A stretch of DNA of 64,000 nt from Neisseria lactamica. GTDB taxonomy: Bacteria; Pseudomonadota; Gammaproteobacteria; Burkholderiales; Neisseriaceae. A program made the position numbers and the translations under genes. This document shows, in pieces, positions 15,594 to 24,703 of the stretch. A model generated the notes under the pieces. That model saw only the letters and a list, made by a program, of their open reading frames with translations. It was not told the origin of the DNA and made no database searches. The stretch covers positions 1,488,001 through 1,552,000 of the forward strand of contig NZ_LR590477.1 of NCBI RefSeq assembly GCF_901482445.1. The letters are read 5' to 3'. Each line of letters opens with the position of its first letter. Within the stretch, counting starts at the first letter, position 1.

Positions 15594-17060
15594 TTAAATA
15601 TCCAACACTTTCGCGGTATAGGCGATAATTTCATCCGCCCTTTCGGGGTTTTCGTTCAACTTGATGCCGTAACCCGGTACCAGCTCTTTCAGACGGCCTT
15701 CCCAAGACGGGGCGCGCTCGGGGAAGCATTGGTGCATCAGCCGGATCATCAGCGGCACGGCGGTCGATGCGCCCGGCGACGCTCCCAGCAATGCGGCGAG
15801 CGAGCCGTCGGCGTGGGCGACAATCTCCGTACCAAACTGGAGCACGCCGCCTTTTTCGGAATCTTTTTTAATGATTTGGACGCGTTGCCCTGCGGTGATG
15901 AGTTCCCAGTCGTCGGGGTTTGCCTCGGGGTAGTATTCCAGCAGGGAGGCGAAGCGTTCTTCTTTGGTTTTACGCAATTCGCCCAGCAGGTATTTGGTCA
16001 GCGGCATATTCGCCCAGCCGGCGCGCAGCATAGGATAGAGGTTGTCCATATGGATGGACAGCGGCAAATCCATAAGCGAGCCTTGCTTGAGGAAGTTGGA
16101 ACGGAAGCCTGCGTAAGGGCCGAACATAAGGTGGCGTTTGCCGTCCACGTTGCGTGTGTCGAGGTGCGGGACGGACATCGGCGGCGCGCCGACAGAGGCC
16201 TGCCCGTACACTTTGGCGTTGTGTTGTCCGGCGGTTTCGGGGTTGCTGTTGCGGAAGAACAGGCCGGACACTGGGAAGCCGCCGTAGCCCTTGCCTTCGG
16301 GGATACCGGATTTCTGCAGCAGGGTCAGCGCGCCGCCGCCCGCGCCGAGGAAGAGGAAGCGGGTGCGGAGGGTGAGCTGCCCGTCGGGGTTGCGGGTATC
16401 GGCGGTTTTGAGCACCCACGCGCCGTCGGATTCGCGTTTGACGTCTTCGACGTGGCGGTTGAACTCGGTTTTTACGCCCTTGCCCTGCAAATATTTCACC
16501 ATCTGGCGCGTCAGCCGTCCGAAATCGACATCCGTACCTTCGGCGGAGTAGTTGGCAGCGACGGGTTGGTTTTCGTCCCGGCCGCGCATAATCAGCGGAG
16601 CCCAATCGGAAATCTTGTTCCGATCGGTGGAAAATTCCATATTTTCAAAAAGTTTCTGCGTTTTAAACACATCATAGCGTTTTTGCAGGTAACGGCAGTG
16701 GTCTTCGTTCATCACCAAAGACATATGCGGCACGGCATTGATGAAGGAATTGTCTTCCAACTTGCCTTCCGCGACCAGCGTCGCCCAAAATTGGCGGCTG
16801 ATGTGGAACTGTTCGGCAATATTGAGAGCGCGCGCCGGATTGATGACGCCGTCCGCACCCAGCGGCGCATAGTTCAATTCGCACAGTGCGGAATGCCCCG
16901 TGCCGGCGTTGTTCCACGCGTTTGAAGATTCCAACGCCACGTCTTCCAAGCGTTCAATCAGGGTGATTTCCCAAGACGGTTCGAGTTCTTTGAGCAAAAC
17001 GCCCAAAGTCGCGCTCATAATGCCGCCGCCCACCAAGACAACGTCTGTCGCTTCAGCCAT
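15594..17060 (-). CDS. mqo: Malate:quinone oxidoreductase
   Basis: The 488-residue FAD-dependent, membrane-associated enzyme oxidises malate to oxaloacetate and passes electrons to quinone, replacing NAD malate dehydrogenase in the TCA cycle. The N-terminal DVVLVGGGIMSATLG is the FAD dinucleotide loop. NAGTGHSALCELNY, HLDTRNVDGKRHLMFGPYAGF and GASPGASTAVPLM are Mqo signatures. The start follows AGGAG. It stands alone. Confidence 0.96.
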   Translation of the reverse strand: MAEATDVVLVGGGIMSATLGVLLKELEPSWEITLIERLEDVALESSNAWNNAGTGHSALCELNYAPLGADGVINPARALNIAEQFHISRQFWATLVAEGKLEDNSFINAVPHMSLVMNEDHCRYLQKRYDVFKTQKLFENMEFSTDRNKISDWAPLIMRGRDENQPVAANYSAEGTDVDFGRLTRQMVKYLQGKGVKTEFNRHVEDVKRESDGAWVLKTADTRNPDGQLTLRTRFLFLGAGGGALTLLQKSGIPEGKGYGGFPVSGLFFRNSNPETAGQHNAKVYGQASVGAPPMSVPHLDTRNVDGKRHLMFGPYAGFRSNFLKQGSLMDLPLSIHMDNLYPMLRAGWANMPLTKYLLGELRKTKEERFASLLEYYPEANPDDWELITAGQRVQIIKKDSEKGGVLQFGTEIVAHADGSLAALLGASPGASTAVPLMIRLMHQCFPERAPSWEGRLKELVPGYGIKLNENPERADEIIAYTAKVLDI

Positions 17061-17443
17061 GGTTTACTCCTAAAAAACAGGCATCTTCTGCCCTTATGGT
17101 TATTTGCCGTACTACAAACGCCTGAATCGCAAAAGCAGGGGAAACCGGCAATAGTGTGTGTCCGAGCACGCTGTTTCGGGGTTGGAATGCGTTGCAAGTA
17201 TGGCTTCCGACACCGCTTCAGGGGCTTGTAATATGTTATCGTGAATGTAGTGGATTTTACTGGGAAATGCAAAGTTTTTCTGTCGCCCGCCAAGCCCGGG
17301 AACTGCGAAATGAAAAATAAAAATAGTTATTTATCTATATATATCAAATTTTTAATAGGTAAAAAACCAAAATTGTTTATATATTAATTTTTAAAAGATT
17401 GTCAGCATATTGCGTTAAGTTTTTTAAATTTGAAAATACTGCC
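17061..17443. other. AT-rich intergenic region upstream of mqo
   Basis: There are 383 bp without a gene. The half next to mqo carries its leader. The half from about 17310 to 17400 is strongly AT-rich (ATTTATCTATATATATC and similar) and may hold promoter elements. I see no conserved RNA or mobile-element ends. Confidence 0.5.
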
Positions 17444-18034
17444 TCACACCTGCACGCCATACCCCGCCAACCTACCGGTCAGGATTTCCCTGTTTTTGCG
17501 CCAATCTTCCCTCAGCATACTGTACACAACCGTATCGCGCACACTGCCGTCTTTACGGAGCATATGCATACGCAGCACGCCGTCTTTTTCTGCGCCCAGC
17601 CGTTCGATGGCACGTTGCGAGGCAAGGTTCAGAATATCCGTGCGCCATCCCACGCAACAGCAAGCCAAAACATCGAACGCGTAATCCAACAGCATGATTT
17701 TGCAACAGGTGTTTATCCGTGTCCGCTGTGCCGATGCCGCATACCATGTAAACCCAATATCCAAACGCGGAATCTGCGGTTCAAAATGATAATACGCCGT
17801 TGTCCCAACTACTCTGCCTGCCTCTTCATCGATAACAGCAAACGCCAAACGCGTTGCCAATGCTGTTCCGATATAGTCTGCCACCCTATCCGGATGAGGT
17901 GCGGACGTTACCCTCAGCTTCCAAACCTCCCCATCGCAAACCGCCTCGCGCAAACCCGTTTCATGATGCCCATCCAACGGTTCGAGACGAACGCCGCCCA
18001 ACGACAAGACCGGCAGTATTATCTTTTCCGACAT
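17444..18034 (-). CDS. GNAT family N-acetyltransferase (RimJ/RimL-like)
   Basis: The 196-residue protein has the RimJ-like start LGGVRLEPLDGHH, a central acetyl-CoA-site region (DIGFTWYAASAQRTRINT...) where the usual GxGxG loop is modified, and N-x-A-S-Q-RAIERLGAEKDGVLR, the helix typical of the protein-acetylating subgroup. The substrate is unknown. It is preceded by a palindromic DUS pair that separates it from the cyclo-ligase gene on the same strand. Confidence 0.85.
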   Translation of the reverse strand: MSEKIILPVLSLGGVRLEPLDGHHETGLREAVCDGEVWKLRVTSAPHPDRVADYIGTALATRLAFAVIDEEAGRVVGTTAYYHFEPQIPRLDIGFTWYAASAQRTRINTCCKIMLLDYAFDVLACCCVGWRTDILNLASQRAIERLGAEKDGVLRMHMLRKDGSVRDTVVYSMLREDWRKNREILTGRLAGYGVQV

Positions 18035-18057
18035 CCTTTTCTCCCGATATTCCGCCT

Positions 18058-18091
18058 TCAGACGGCATTCCCGCCCGAAATGCCGTCTGAA
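18058..18091. repeat. Inverted DNA uptake sequence pair
   Basis: TTCAGACGGCAT and ATGCCGTCTGAA sit head to head with a short spacer between two minus-strand genes. It could act as a terminator for the upstream cyclo-ligase, but the T-run is weak. Confidence 0.6.
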
Positions 18092-18094
18092 CGG

Positions 18095-18676
18095 CTAAAA
18101 ACACAATATCCCCGCCTCCGACACAAAACCGTCCAGCGGCAGGTCGTGCGGTTCGCGCGGCAGCGTGCCGACCAGTTGGCAGGCAAAGCCCACGCCCACG
18201 GTTTTTGCCTGCAAACGGTATTTCATCGCTGCAAGCGTCGCATCGTAATAGCCGCCTGCCTGCCCCAAGCGGTAGCCTTCGCGGTCTATGCCGACAAGCG
18301 GGACGAGCAATACCGACAAACCGTGCACGCGGATTTTGCGCCCTGCAAACTGCGGCACGTTCAACTTCGCCCTGCCCCGTATGCGCTCCCGTTCCATTCC
18401 GCTTTCAGGATACGGCGTAAACCACATCCGCCGCGAACGCGGTTCGATATAAGGCAGATAAAGTTTTGCGCCGCGTTTTTGCGCCGCGCGGACAAAGCCG
18501 TCCAAACGCAATTCCTTGCCCATCGGCCAATACACGCCGATTTTCCGACCGTGCTTGATATAACGTTTGAGCAGGCGGTTAATTTTTACCGTTGCCGCCG
18601 CCCGCACGTCCCACCCCATTTGCGAACGCCGCCCGCGTAATTCGCGGCGCAGGGCGCGTTTTTCCTCGTTTCTCAT
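18095..18676 (-). CDS. 5-formyltetrahydrofolate cyclo-ligase family protein
   Basis: The 193-residue enzyme converts 5-formyl-THF to 5,10-methenyl-THF with ATP. It has the basic N-terminal helix RNEEKRALRRELRGRR, YWPMGKELRLDGFV and the C-terminal loop DREGYRLGQAGGYYDATLA, which matches the family ATP/folate signature. I chose ATG 18676; the longer frame begins in the divergent promoter region. It supplies the folate pool shared with folD. Confidence 0.9.
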   Translation of the reverse strand: MRNEEKRALRRELRGRRSQMGWDVRAAATVKINRLLKRYIKHGRKIGVYWPMGKELRLDGFVRAAQKRGAKLYLPYIEPRSRRMWFTPYPESGMERERIRGRAKLNVPQFAGRKIRVHGLSVLLVPLVGIDREGYRLGQAGGYYDATLAAMKYRLQAKTVGVGFACQLVGTLPREPHDLPLDGFVSEAGILCF

Positions 18677-18753
18677 TTCAGACGGCCTTTCGGGATTGCG
18701 GTAGAATGTTGCGATTATAACGATTTTGTTAACATTCAAACAGGACGCACACA

Positions 18754-18987
18754 ATGTGGCACATCGTCGCCATCGGCTATCTTTTTGTTGCCGTTATGTA
18801 TTCCGCCGCGCAGCCGAGTATTGCGCGCGCCTTGATTTATTTGGTTTTCTGGGCGGTTCTGCCCACCGTGTTCACGGTTTGCACCATCACCGTCCGCCGC
18901 CGCAACCGCCTGATGAGACAGCAGGAACAGGCAGAATTCGAACAGCAGCGCGCACAACGGCAAAAAGACAGCGGCACAAAACCCTGA
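18754..18987 (+). CDS. Small membrane protein, 77 residues
   Basis: There are two hydrophobic helices (about residues 4-20 and 24-45) and a charged Gln/Arg-rich cytoplasmic tail (RRRNRLMRQQEQAEF). ACAGGAC precedes the ATG. It is divergent from the cyclo-ligase gene. I do not recognise the family; length and codon use look like a real short gene. Confidence 0.65.
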   Translation: MWHIVAIGYLFVAVMYSAAQPSIARALIYLVFWAVLPTVFTVCTITVRRRNRLMRQQEQAEFEQQRAQRQKDSGTKP

Positions 18988-19087
18988 ATCCCTTTTCAGA
19001 CGGCATCTTATCCGCTATAATCCGTCAGTTTTCCATTTCGGAAACACACTATTTTTAAAACTTATGCCCACTTTCGCCGAAGGGTGC

Positions 19088-19118
19088 TTGACAATAGGCA
19101 TCGCCTATCAAGTTCTAT
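19088..19118 (+). promoter_or_regulatory. Candidate sigma70 promoter of rpsB
   Basis: An exact TTGACA at 19088 is followed about 18 bases later by a weak -10 (TTCTAT-like, near 19113). Start would fall about 35 bp ahead of the rpsB ATG. The small palindrome GGCATCGCC lies in the spacer. Confidence 0.45.
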
Positions 19119-19159
19119 GCGATTGAATGTGTGCCCTTAACCCTTTCAAGGAAATCAAA

Positions 19160-19888
19160 ATGTCTCAAATTACTATGCGTCAGATGATTGAAGCCGGTGT
19201 CCACTTCGGCCACCAAACCCGTTTCTGGAACCCGAAAATGGCACAATACATTTTCGGTGCGCGCAACAAAATCCACATCGTCAACCTAGAAAAAACCCTG
19301 CCGATGTTCCAAGAGGCGCAAGAAGCCGTACGCCGTCTGGTTGCCAACAAAGGTACAGTATTGTTCGTAGGTACCAAACGCCAAGCCCGCGACATCATCC
19401 GCGAAGAAGCTACCCGCGCCGGTATGCCTTTCGTCGATCACCGTTGGTTGGGCGGTATGCTGACCAACTACAAAACCGTTAAGCAATCCATCAAACGCCT
19501 GGAAGAAAAAACTGCCGCTTTGGAAAACGCTGCCGAAAGCGGTTTCAGCAAAAAAGAAATTCTGGAAATGCAACGCGACGTTGAAAAACTGGAACGTTCT
19601 TTGGGCGGTATCAAAAACATGAAAGGCCTGCCCGACGCGATTTTCGTTATCGATACCGGCTACCAAAAAGGTACTTTGGTTGAAGCTGAAAAACTGGGCA
19701 TCCCCGTTATCGCCGTAGTTGATACCAACAACAGCCCCGACGGCGTGAAATACGTCATCCCCGGCAACGACGACTCCGCCAAAGCCATCCGCCTGTACTG
19801 CCGTGGCATCGCTGACGCAGTTTTGGAAGGCAAAAACCAAGCGCTGCAAGAAACTGTAGCAGCTGCCCAAGAAGCTGCTGCCGAGTAA
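19160..19888 (+). CDS. rpsB: 30S ribosomal protein S2
   Basis: The 242-residue S2 has the canonical start MSQITMRQMIEAGVHFGHQT and the segments FVGTKRQA, HRWLGGMLTN and VVDTNNSPDGV...PGNDDS. The start is at 19160 with AAGGAAA ahead; the upstream ATG in frame lacks a site. S2 joins the small subunit late and binds S1. It is followed by a short attenuator-like hairpin and tsf, the usual rpsB-tsf-pyrH order. Confidence 0.98.
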   Translation: MSQITMRQMIEAGVHFGHQTRFWNPKMAQYIFGARNKIHIVNLEKTLPMFQEAQEAVRRLVANKGTVLFVGTKRQARDIIREEATRAGMPFVDHRWLGGMLTNYKTVKQSIKRLEEKTAALENAAESGFSKKEILEMQRDVEKLERSLGGIKNMKGLPDAIFVIDTGYQKGTLVEAEKLGIPVIAVVDTNNSPDGVKYVIPGNDDSAKAIRLYCRGIADAVLEGKNQALQETVAAAQEAAAE

Positions 19889-19902
19889 TTCGGTGTACAG
19901 AA

Positions 19903-19925
19903 GAGGGGCGTTATGCCCCTTTTCT
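19903..19925 (+). terminator. Attenuator-like hairpin between rpsB and tsf
   Basis: AGGGGCG and TGCCCCT around a 3-4 base loop are followed by TTTT. It would lower tsf transcription relative to rpsB. Confidence 0.7.
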
Positions 19926-20016
19926 CAAATATGCCGTCTGAACGTCCGTTCGCGGCACACGATTCCCGAATGCGGAAAATCCTTTCCGTATTTCCCAAAA
20001 ATCTAGGAGATTCAAA

Positions 20017-20871
20017 ATGGCAGAAATTACTGCAAAAATGGTTGCCGACCTGCGCGCCGCTACCGGCTTGGGCATGATGGAATGCAAAAAAGCCTTGGTT
20101 GAAGCCGAAGGCAACTTCGACAAAGCCGAAGAAATCCTGCGTATCAAATCCGGTGCGAAAGCCGGTAAACTCGCCGGCCGTACCGCTGCCGAAGGCGTAT
20201 TGGCTTACGCGATCAACGGCAATGTCGGCGCATTGGTTGAAGTAAACTGCGAAACCGACTTCGTTGCCAAAGATGCCGGCTTCGTAGAATTTGCCAACTT
20301 CGTTGCCAAAACTGCTGCCGAGAAAAAACCGGCTACCGTTGAAGAACTGAGCGAACTGGTCGAAGCAGAACGCAAAGCCATCATCGCCAAATTGGGCGAG
20401 AACATGTCTGTCCGCCGCTTCCAAGTGATCGACACTGCCAACCAACTGGTTGCCTACATCCACGGCGCATTGGCGACCGAAGGCGTATTGGTCGAGTTCA
20501 AAGGCTCTGAAGACGTAGCGCGCAAAATCGGTATGCACATCGTTGCCGCCAAACCGCAATGCGTAAGCGAAGCCGAAGTAGATGCCGAAACCGTTGAAAA
20601 AGAACGCCACATCTACACCGAACAAGCCATCGCTTCCGGCAAACCTGCCGACATCGCCGCGAAAATGGTTGAAGGCCGCATCCGCAAATTCTTGGCTGAA
20701 ATCACTCTGAACGGCCAAGCATTCGTGATGAATCCCGATCAAACCGTTGCCCAATTCGCTAAAGAAAACGGCACTGAAGTGGTCAGCTTCGTACGCTACA
20801 AAGTAGGCGACGGTATCGAGAAAAAAACCGTCGATTACGCGGCAGAAGTAGCCGCCGCTGCTAAAGTGTAA
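20017..20871 (+). CDS. tsf: Elongation factor Ts
   Basis: The 284-residue nucleotide-exchange factor is for EF-Tu. The N-terminal domain MAEITAKMVADLRAATGLGMM and the TDFVAKD motif that contacts the EF-Tu nucleotide site (around residue 80) are intact. The C-terminal module includes VAQFAKENGTEVVSFVRY. The start follows CTAGGAG. Confidence 0.98.
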   Translation: MAEITAKMVADLRAATGLGMMECKKALVEAEGNFDKAEEILRIKSGAKAGKLAGRTAAEGVLAYAINGNVGALVEVNCETDFVAKDAGFVEFANFVAKTAAEKKPATVEELSELVEAERKAIIAKLGENMSVRRFQVIDTANQLVAYIHGALATEGVLVEFKGSEDVARKIGMHIVAAKPQCVSEAEVDAETVEKERHIYTEQAIASGKPADIAAKMVEGRIRKFLAEITLNGQAFVMNPDQTVAQFAKENGTEVVSFVRYKVGDGIEKKTVDYAAEVAAAAKV

Positions 20872-20887
20872 GGCACTTATGAAAAAG

Positions 20888-20926
20888 AAAGCACCTGGAT
20901 TCCAAACGAATCAGGGTGCTTTTTTT
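20888..20926 (+). terminator. Rho-independent terminator after tsf
   Basis: AAAGCACC pairs with GGGTGCTTT, with a further TGGATT/GAATCA pairing inside, followed by a run of eight Ts. Confidence 0.93.
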
Positions 20927-20947
20927 TGAGAGTTACACTGTTTAAAA

Positions 20948-21103
20948 TATAGTGGATTAACAAAAATCAGGACAAGGCGACAAAGCCGCAAACAGTACAG
21001 ATAGTACGGAACCGATTCACTTGGTGCTTCAGCACCTTAGAGAATCGTTCTCTTTGAGCTAAGGCGAGGCAACGCCGTACTGGTTTAAAGTTAATCCACT
21101 ATA
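20948..21103. repeat. Correia repeat enclosed element, full length (156 bp)
   Basis: The ends are TATAGTGGATTAA and its complement TTAATCCACTATA. The interior includes the GGTGCTTCAGCACC hairpin that the shorter form lacks. It lies between tsf and pyrH, so it may alter transcription or RNase III processing of the rpsB-tsf-pyrH region. Confidence 0.93.
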
Positions 21104-21296
21104 CTGTCGAACAGAAAATATTTCATCATAACCAACCAATAATAATTTATCCAACCCCATACGCCCACGGAAAACGCGTTACCCTGTCAGCCAAACATCC
21201 CGAAAGGTCGTCTGAAAAATCAAACGCCCTTTCCCCAAATTGAAGCAGTGCTCTAAACACTCGGCACTAACCAACCCAAAGAAAGCAAGGTATCCC

Positions 21297-22016
21297 ATGA
21301 CACAGCAAATCAAATACAAACGCGTATTACTGAAACTCTCCGGCGAATCCCTGATGGGTTCCGATCCGTTCGGTATCAATCACGATACCATCGTTCAAAC
21401 TGTCGGCGAAATTGCCGAAATCGTGAGAATGGGCGTGCAAGTCGGCATCGTTGTCGGCGGCGGCAATATTTTCCGGGGCGTATCCGCCCAAGCAGGCAGT
21501 ATGGACCGCGCCACTGCCGACTACATGGGTATGATGGCGACCGTGATGAACGCCTTGGCACTCAAAGACGCATTTGAAACCTTGGGCATCAAAGCGCGCG
21601 TACAATCCGCACTGTCTATGCAGCAAATCGCTGAAACTTACGCCCGTCCTAAAGCCATTCAATATTTGGAAGAAGGCAAAGTCGTGATTTTCGCCGCCGG
21701 TACCGGTAACCCGTTCTTCACGACCGACACTGCCGCCGCATTGCGCGGTGCGGAAATGAACTGCGACGTGATGCTCAAAGCCACCAACGTTGACGGCGTG
21801 TACACCGCAGACCCGAAAAAAGACCCGTCCGCCACGCGCTACGAAACCATTACTTTTGACGAAGCCTTGTTGAAAAACCTCAAAGTGATGGACGCGACCG
21901 CCTTTGCCCTCTGCCGAGAACGCAAGCTCAATATTGTCGTCTTCGGCATCGCCAAAGAAGGCTCGCTCAAACGTGTAGTAACGGGTGAAAACGAAGGCAC
22001 GCTGGTTCACTGCTGA
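21297..22016 (+). CDS. pyrH: UMP kinase
   Basis: The 239-residue amino-acid-kinase-fold enzyme phosphorylates UMP to UDP and is hexameric. Key segments are KRVLLKLSGESLMG, GIVVGGGNIFRG, DYMGMMATVMNALAL, GTGNPFFTTDTAAALR and ATNVDGVYTADP. The start at 21297 is the first ATG that begins the fold. It marks the core border of the maf island that follows. Confidence 0.97.
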   Translation: MTQQIKYKRVLLKLSGESLMGSDPFGINHDTIVQTVGEIAEIVRMGVQVGIVVGGGNIFRGVSAQAGSMDRATADYMGMMATVMNALALKDAFETLGIKARVQSALSMQQIAETYARPKAIQYLEEGKVVIFAAGTGNPFFTTDTAAALRGAEMNCDVMLKATNVDGVYTADPKKDPSATRYETITFDEALLKNLKVMDATAFALCRERKLNIVVFGIAKEGSLKRVVTGENEGTLVHC

Positions 22017-22150
22017 TTGCCCATAGGGTCGGCAGATATAGTCGCATATAGGTGTCAGACAACCATTTATTATATGGAGATTAACAAGCCTAAACCCATC
22101 CTGCCTCACGCATCAATTTTTCATATGCCGACTATATTGCCTTCCATTTG

Positions 22151-22185
22151 AAAATGCCGTCTGAACGATGTTCAGACGGCATTTT
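22151..22185 (+). terminator. DUS inverted-repeat terminator downstream of pyrH
   Basis: AAAATGCCGTCTGAAC pairs with its complement around a 3-4 base loop, with flanking A and T runs, 135 bp after the pyrH stop. Confidence 0.85.
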
Positions 22186-22224
22186 GCCTTTCAGTGGGCA
22201 AACCGCTTTGCAGCAGGCGGACAA

Positions 22225-22404
22225 AATCGGCATAAGGGCAACACCGTACTCATCATCCGCACCGATTTCAACCTGTTTTACCGTTTTGACAAACCAAGCA
22301 TCCCCGATTACAGCACCTTATGCCGCAACCGGTTGGCGCAAGGCGACACCCTGTCCGAACTGCCGGGACTGATTAACCGGCAACTGACCGAAAAAAGCCT
22401 ATAG
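22225..22404 (+). pseudogene. IS5-family transposase N-terminal remnant
   Basis: In frame, RTDFNLFYRFDKPSIPDYST, then LCRNRL and LINRQLTEKSL match the N-terminal part of IS5-family transposases (the IPDxSTLCRxRN signature). The reading is cut on the left by DUS sequence and on the right by a Correia element. The catalytic DDE domain is absent. It is only debris at the left border of the maf island. Confidence 0.6.
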
Positions 22405-22506
22405 TGGATTAAATTTAAACCAGTACAGCGTTGCCTCGCCTTGCCGTACTATTTGTACTGTCTGCGGCTTCGTCGCCTTGTCCTGATTTAAATTTAATCC
22501 ACTATA
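22400..22506. repeat. Correia repeat enclosed element, short form (107 bp)
   Basis: The TATAGTGG...CCACTATA ends are perfect. The interior reads from GATTAAATTTAAACCAG to CTGATTTAAATTTAATC. It differs by about two bases from the copy at 37223. It lies about 150 bp upstream of mafA. Confidence 0.93.
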
Positions 22507-22658
22507 AAATACACCGCCGCCATTGCAACCGCAAATCCCGCTATGTGCGGGCAACCTATTGAAAACCAAACCACAAAACCAGTAAAGAAATATTTTATTT
22601 AATTTATAATTTATTTACAATTTTGATACAATTTGTCTTTCATCAAAGGAGAAAATCT

Positions 22659-23621
22659 ATGCAAGCACGGCTGCTGATACCTATTCTTTTTTCAGTTTTT
22701 ATTTTATCTGCCTGCGGGACACTGACAGGTATTCCATCGCATGGCGGAGGCAAACGCTTTGCGGTCGAACAAGAACTTGTGGCCGCTTCTGCCAGAGCTG
22801 CTGTTAAAGACATGGATTTACAGGCATTACACGGACGAAAAGTTGCATTGTACATTGCCACTATGGGCGACCAAGGTTCAGGCAGTTTGACGGGAGGGCG
22901 TTACTCCATTGATGCACTGCTTCGCGGCGAATACATAAACAGCCCTGCCGTCCGTACCGATTACACCTATCCACGTTACGAAACCACCGCTGAAACAACA
23001 TCAGGTGGTTTGACAGGTTTAACCACTTCTTTATCTACACTTAATGCCCCTGCACTCTCGCGCACCCAATCAGACGGTAGCGGAAGTAGGAGCAGTCTAG
23101 GCTTAAATATTGGCGGGATGGGGGATTATCGAAATGAAACCTTGACGACTAACCCGCGCGACACTGCCTTTCTTTCCCACTTGGTACAGACCGTATTTTT
23201 CCTGCGCGGCATAGACGTTGTTTCTCCTGCCAATGCCGATACAGATGTGTTTATTAACATCGACGTATTCGGAACGATACGCAACAGAACCGAAATGCAC
23301 CTATACAATGCCGAAACACTGAAAGCCCAAACAAAACTGGAATATTTCGCAGTAGACAGAACCAATAAAAAATTGCTCATCAAACCAAAAACCAATGCGT
23401 TTGAAGCTGCCTATAAAGAAAATTACGCATTGTGGATGGGGCCGTATAAAGTAAGCAAGGAAATCAAACCAACGGAAGGATTGATGGTCGATTTCTCCGA
23501 TATCCGACCATACGGCAATCATACGGGTAACTCTGCCCCATCCGTAGAGGCTGATAACAGTCATGAGGGGTATGGATACAGCGATGAAGCAGTGCGACAA
23601 CATAGACAAGGGCAACCTTAA
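22659..23621 (+). CDS. mafA: MafA lipoprotein (multiple adhesin family A)
   Basis: The 320-residue lipoprotein has signal MQARLLIPILFSVFILSAC with the lipidated cysteine at 19 (lipobox LSAC). Conserved MafA features include the DMDLQALHGRKVALYIATMGDQGSGSL region (about residues 48-74) and a Gly/Ser/Thr-rich centre. MafA opens each maf island ahead of mafB and was first described as a glycolipid-binding adhesin. The start has CAAAGGAG. Its last 121 bp are duplicated ahead of the second mafB at 30560. Confidence 0.93.
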   Translation: MQARLLIPILFSVFILSACGTLTGIPSHGGGKRFAVEQELVAASARAAVKDMDLQALHGRKVALYIATMGDQGSGSLTGGRYSIDALLRGEYINSPAVRTDYTYPRYETTAETTSGGLTGLTTSLSTLNAPALSRTQSDGSGSRSSLGLNIGGMGDYRNETLTTNPRDTAFLSHLVQTVFFLRGIDVVSPANADTDVFINIDVFGTIRNRTEMHLYNAETLKAQTKLEYFAVDRTNKKLLIKPKTNAFEAAYKENYALWMGPYKVSKEIKPTEGLMVDFSDIRPYGNHTGNSAPSVEADNSHEGYGYSDEAVRQHRQGQP

Positions 23622-24703
23622 TTCACACTACCATAACCGCTTGCTACCAAGGAAAACAAAATGAAATTGCCTATTCAAAAATTCATGATGCTGTTTGCAG
23701 CAGCAATATCGTTGCTGCAAATCCCCATTAGTCATGCGAACGGTTTGGATGCCCGTTTGCGCGATGATATGCAGGCAAAACACTACGAACCGGGTGGTAA
23801 ATACCATCTGTTCGGCGATGGTCGCGGCAGTGTTAAAAATCGGGTTTACGCCGTCCAAACATTTGATGCAACTGCGGTCGGCCCCATACTGCCTATTACA
23901 CACGAACGGACAGGATTTGAAGGTGTTATCGGCTATGAAACCCATTTTTCAGGACACGGACATGAAGTACACAGTCCGTTCGATCATCATGATTCAAAAA
24001 GCACTTCTGATTTCAGCGGCGGTGTAGACGGCGGTTTTACCGTTTACCAACTTCATCGAACAGGGTCGGAAATCCATCCGGAGGATGGATATGACGGACC
24101 GCAAGGCAGCGATTATCCGCCCCCCGGAGGGGCAAGGGATATATACAGCTACTATGTCAAAGGAACTTCTACAAAAACAAAGATAAACACTGTTCCGCAA
24201 GCCCCTTTTTCAGACCGCTGGCTAAAAGAAAATGCCGGTGCCGCTTCCGGTTTTTTCAGCCGTGCTGATGAAGCAGGAAAACTGATATGGGAAAACGACC
24301 CCCATCAAAATTGGTGGGCTAACCGTATGGATGATATTCGCGGCATCATCCAAGGTGCAGCCAATCCTTTTCTAACGGGTTTTCAGGGATTGGGAGTTGG
24401 GGCAATTACAGACAGTGCGGTAAACCCGGTAACCTATGCGGCAGCACGGAAAACTTTACAGGGTATTCACAATTTAGGAAATTTAAGTCCGGAAGCACAA
24501 CTTGCGGCCGCAACCGCATTACAAGACAGTGCTTTTGCGGTAAAAGACAGTATCAACTCTGCCAGACAATGGGCTGATGCCCATCCGAATATAACTGCAA
24601 CAGCCCAAACTGCCCTTTCCGCAGCAGAGGCCGCAGGTACGGTTTGGAGAGGTAAAAAAGTAAAACTTAACCCGACCAAATGGGATTGGGTTAAAAATAC
24701 CGG
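23501..24703 (+). repeat. Direct repeat, left copy (mafA tail + mafB N-terminal region)
   Basis: It matches 30560-31762 at a constant offset of 7059 with no difference in the stretches I compared. The first visible mismatch is at 24704 (C versus T). Confidence 0.9.

Noticed and set aside
19081..19160. Small hairpin in the rpsB leader as an S2-type autoregulatory element
   Set aside because: Only a short palindrome overlapping the promoter spacer is seen. It is too weak to call.
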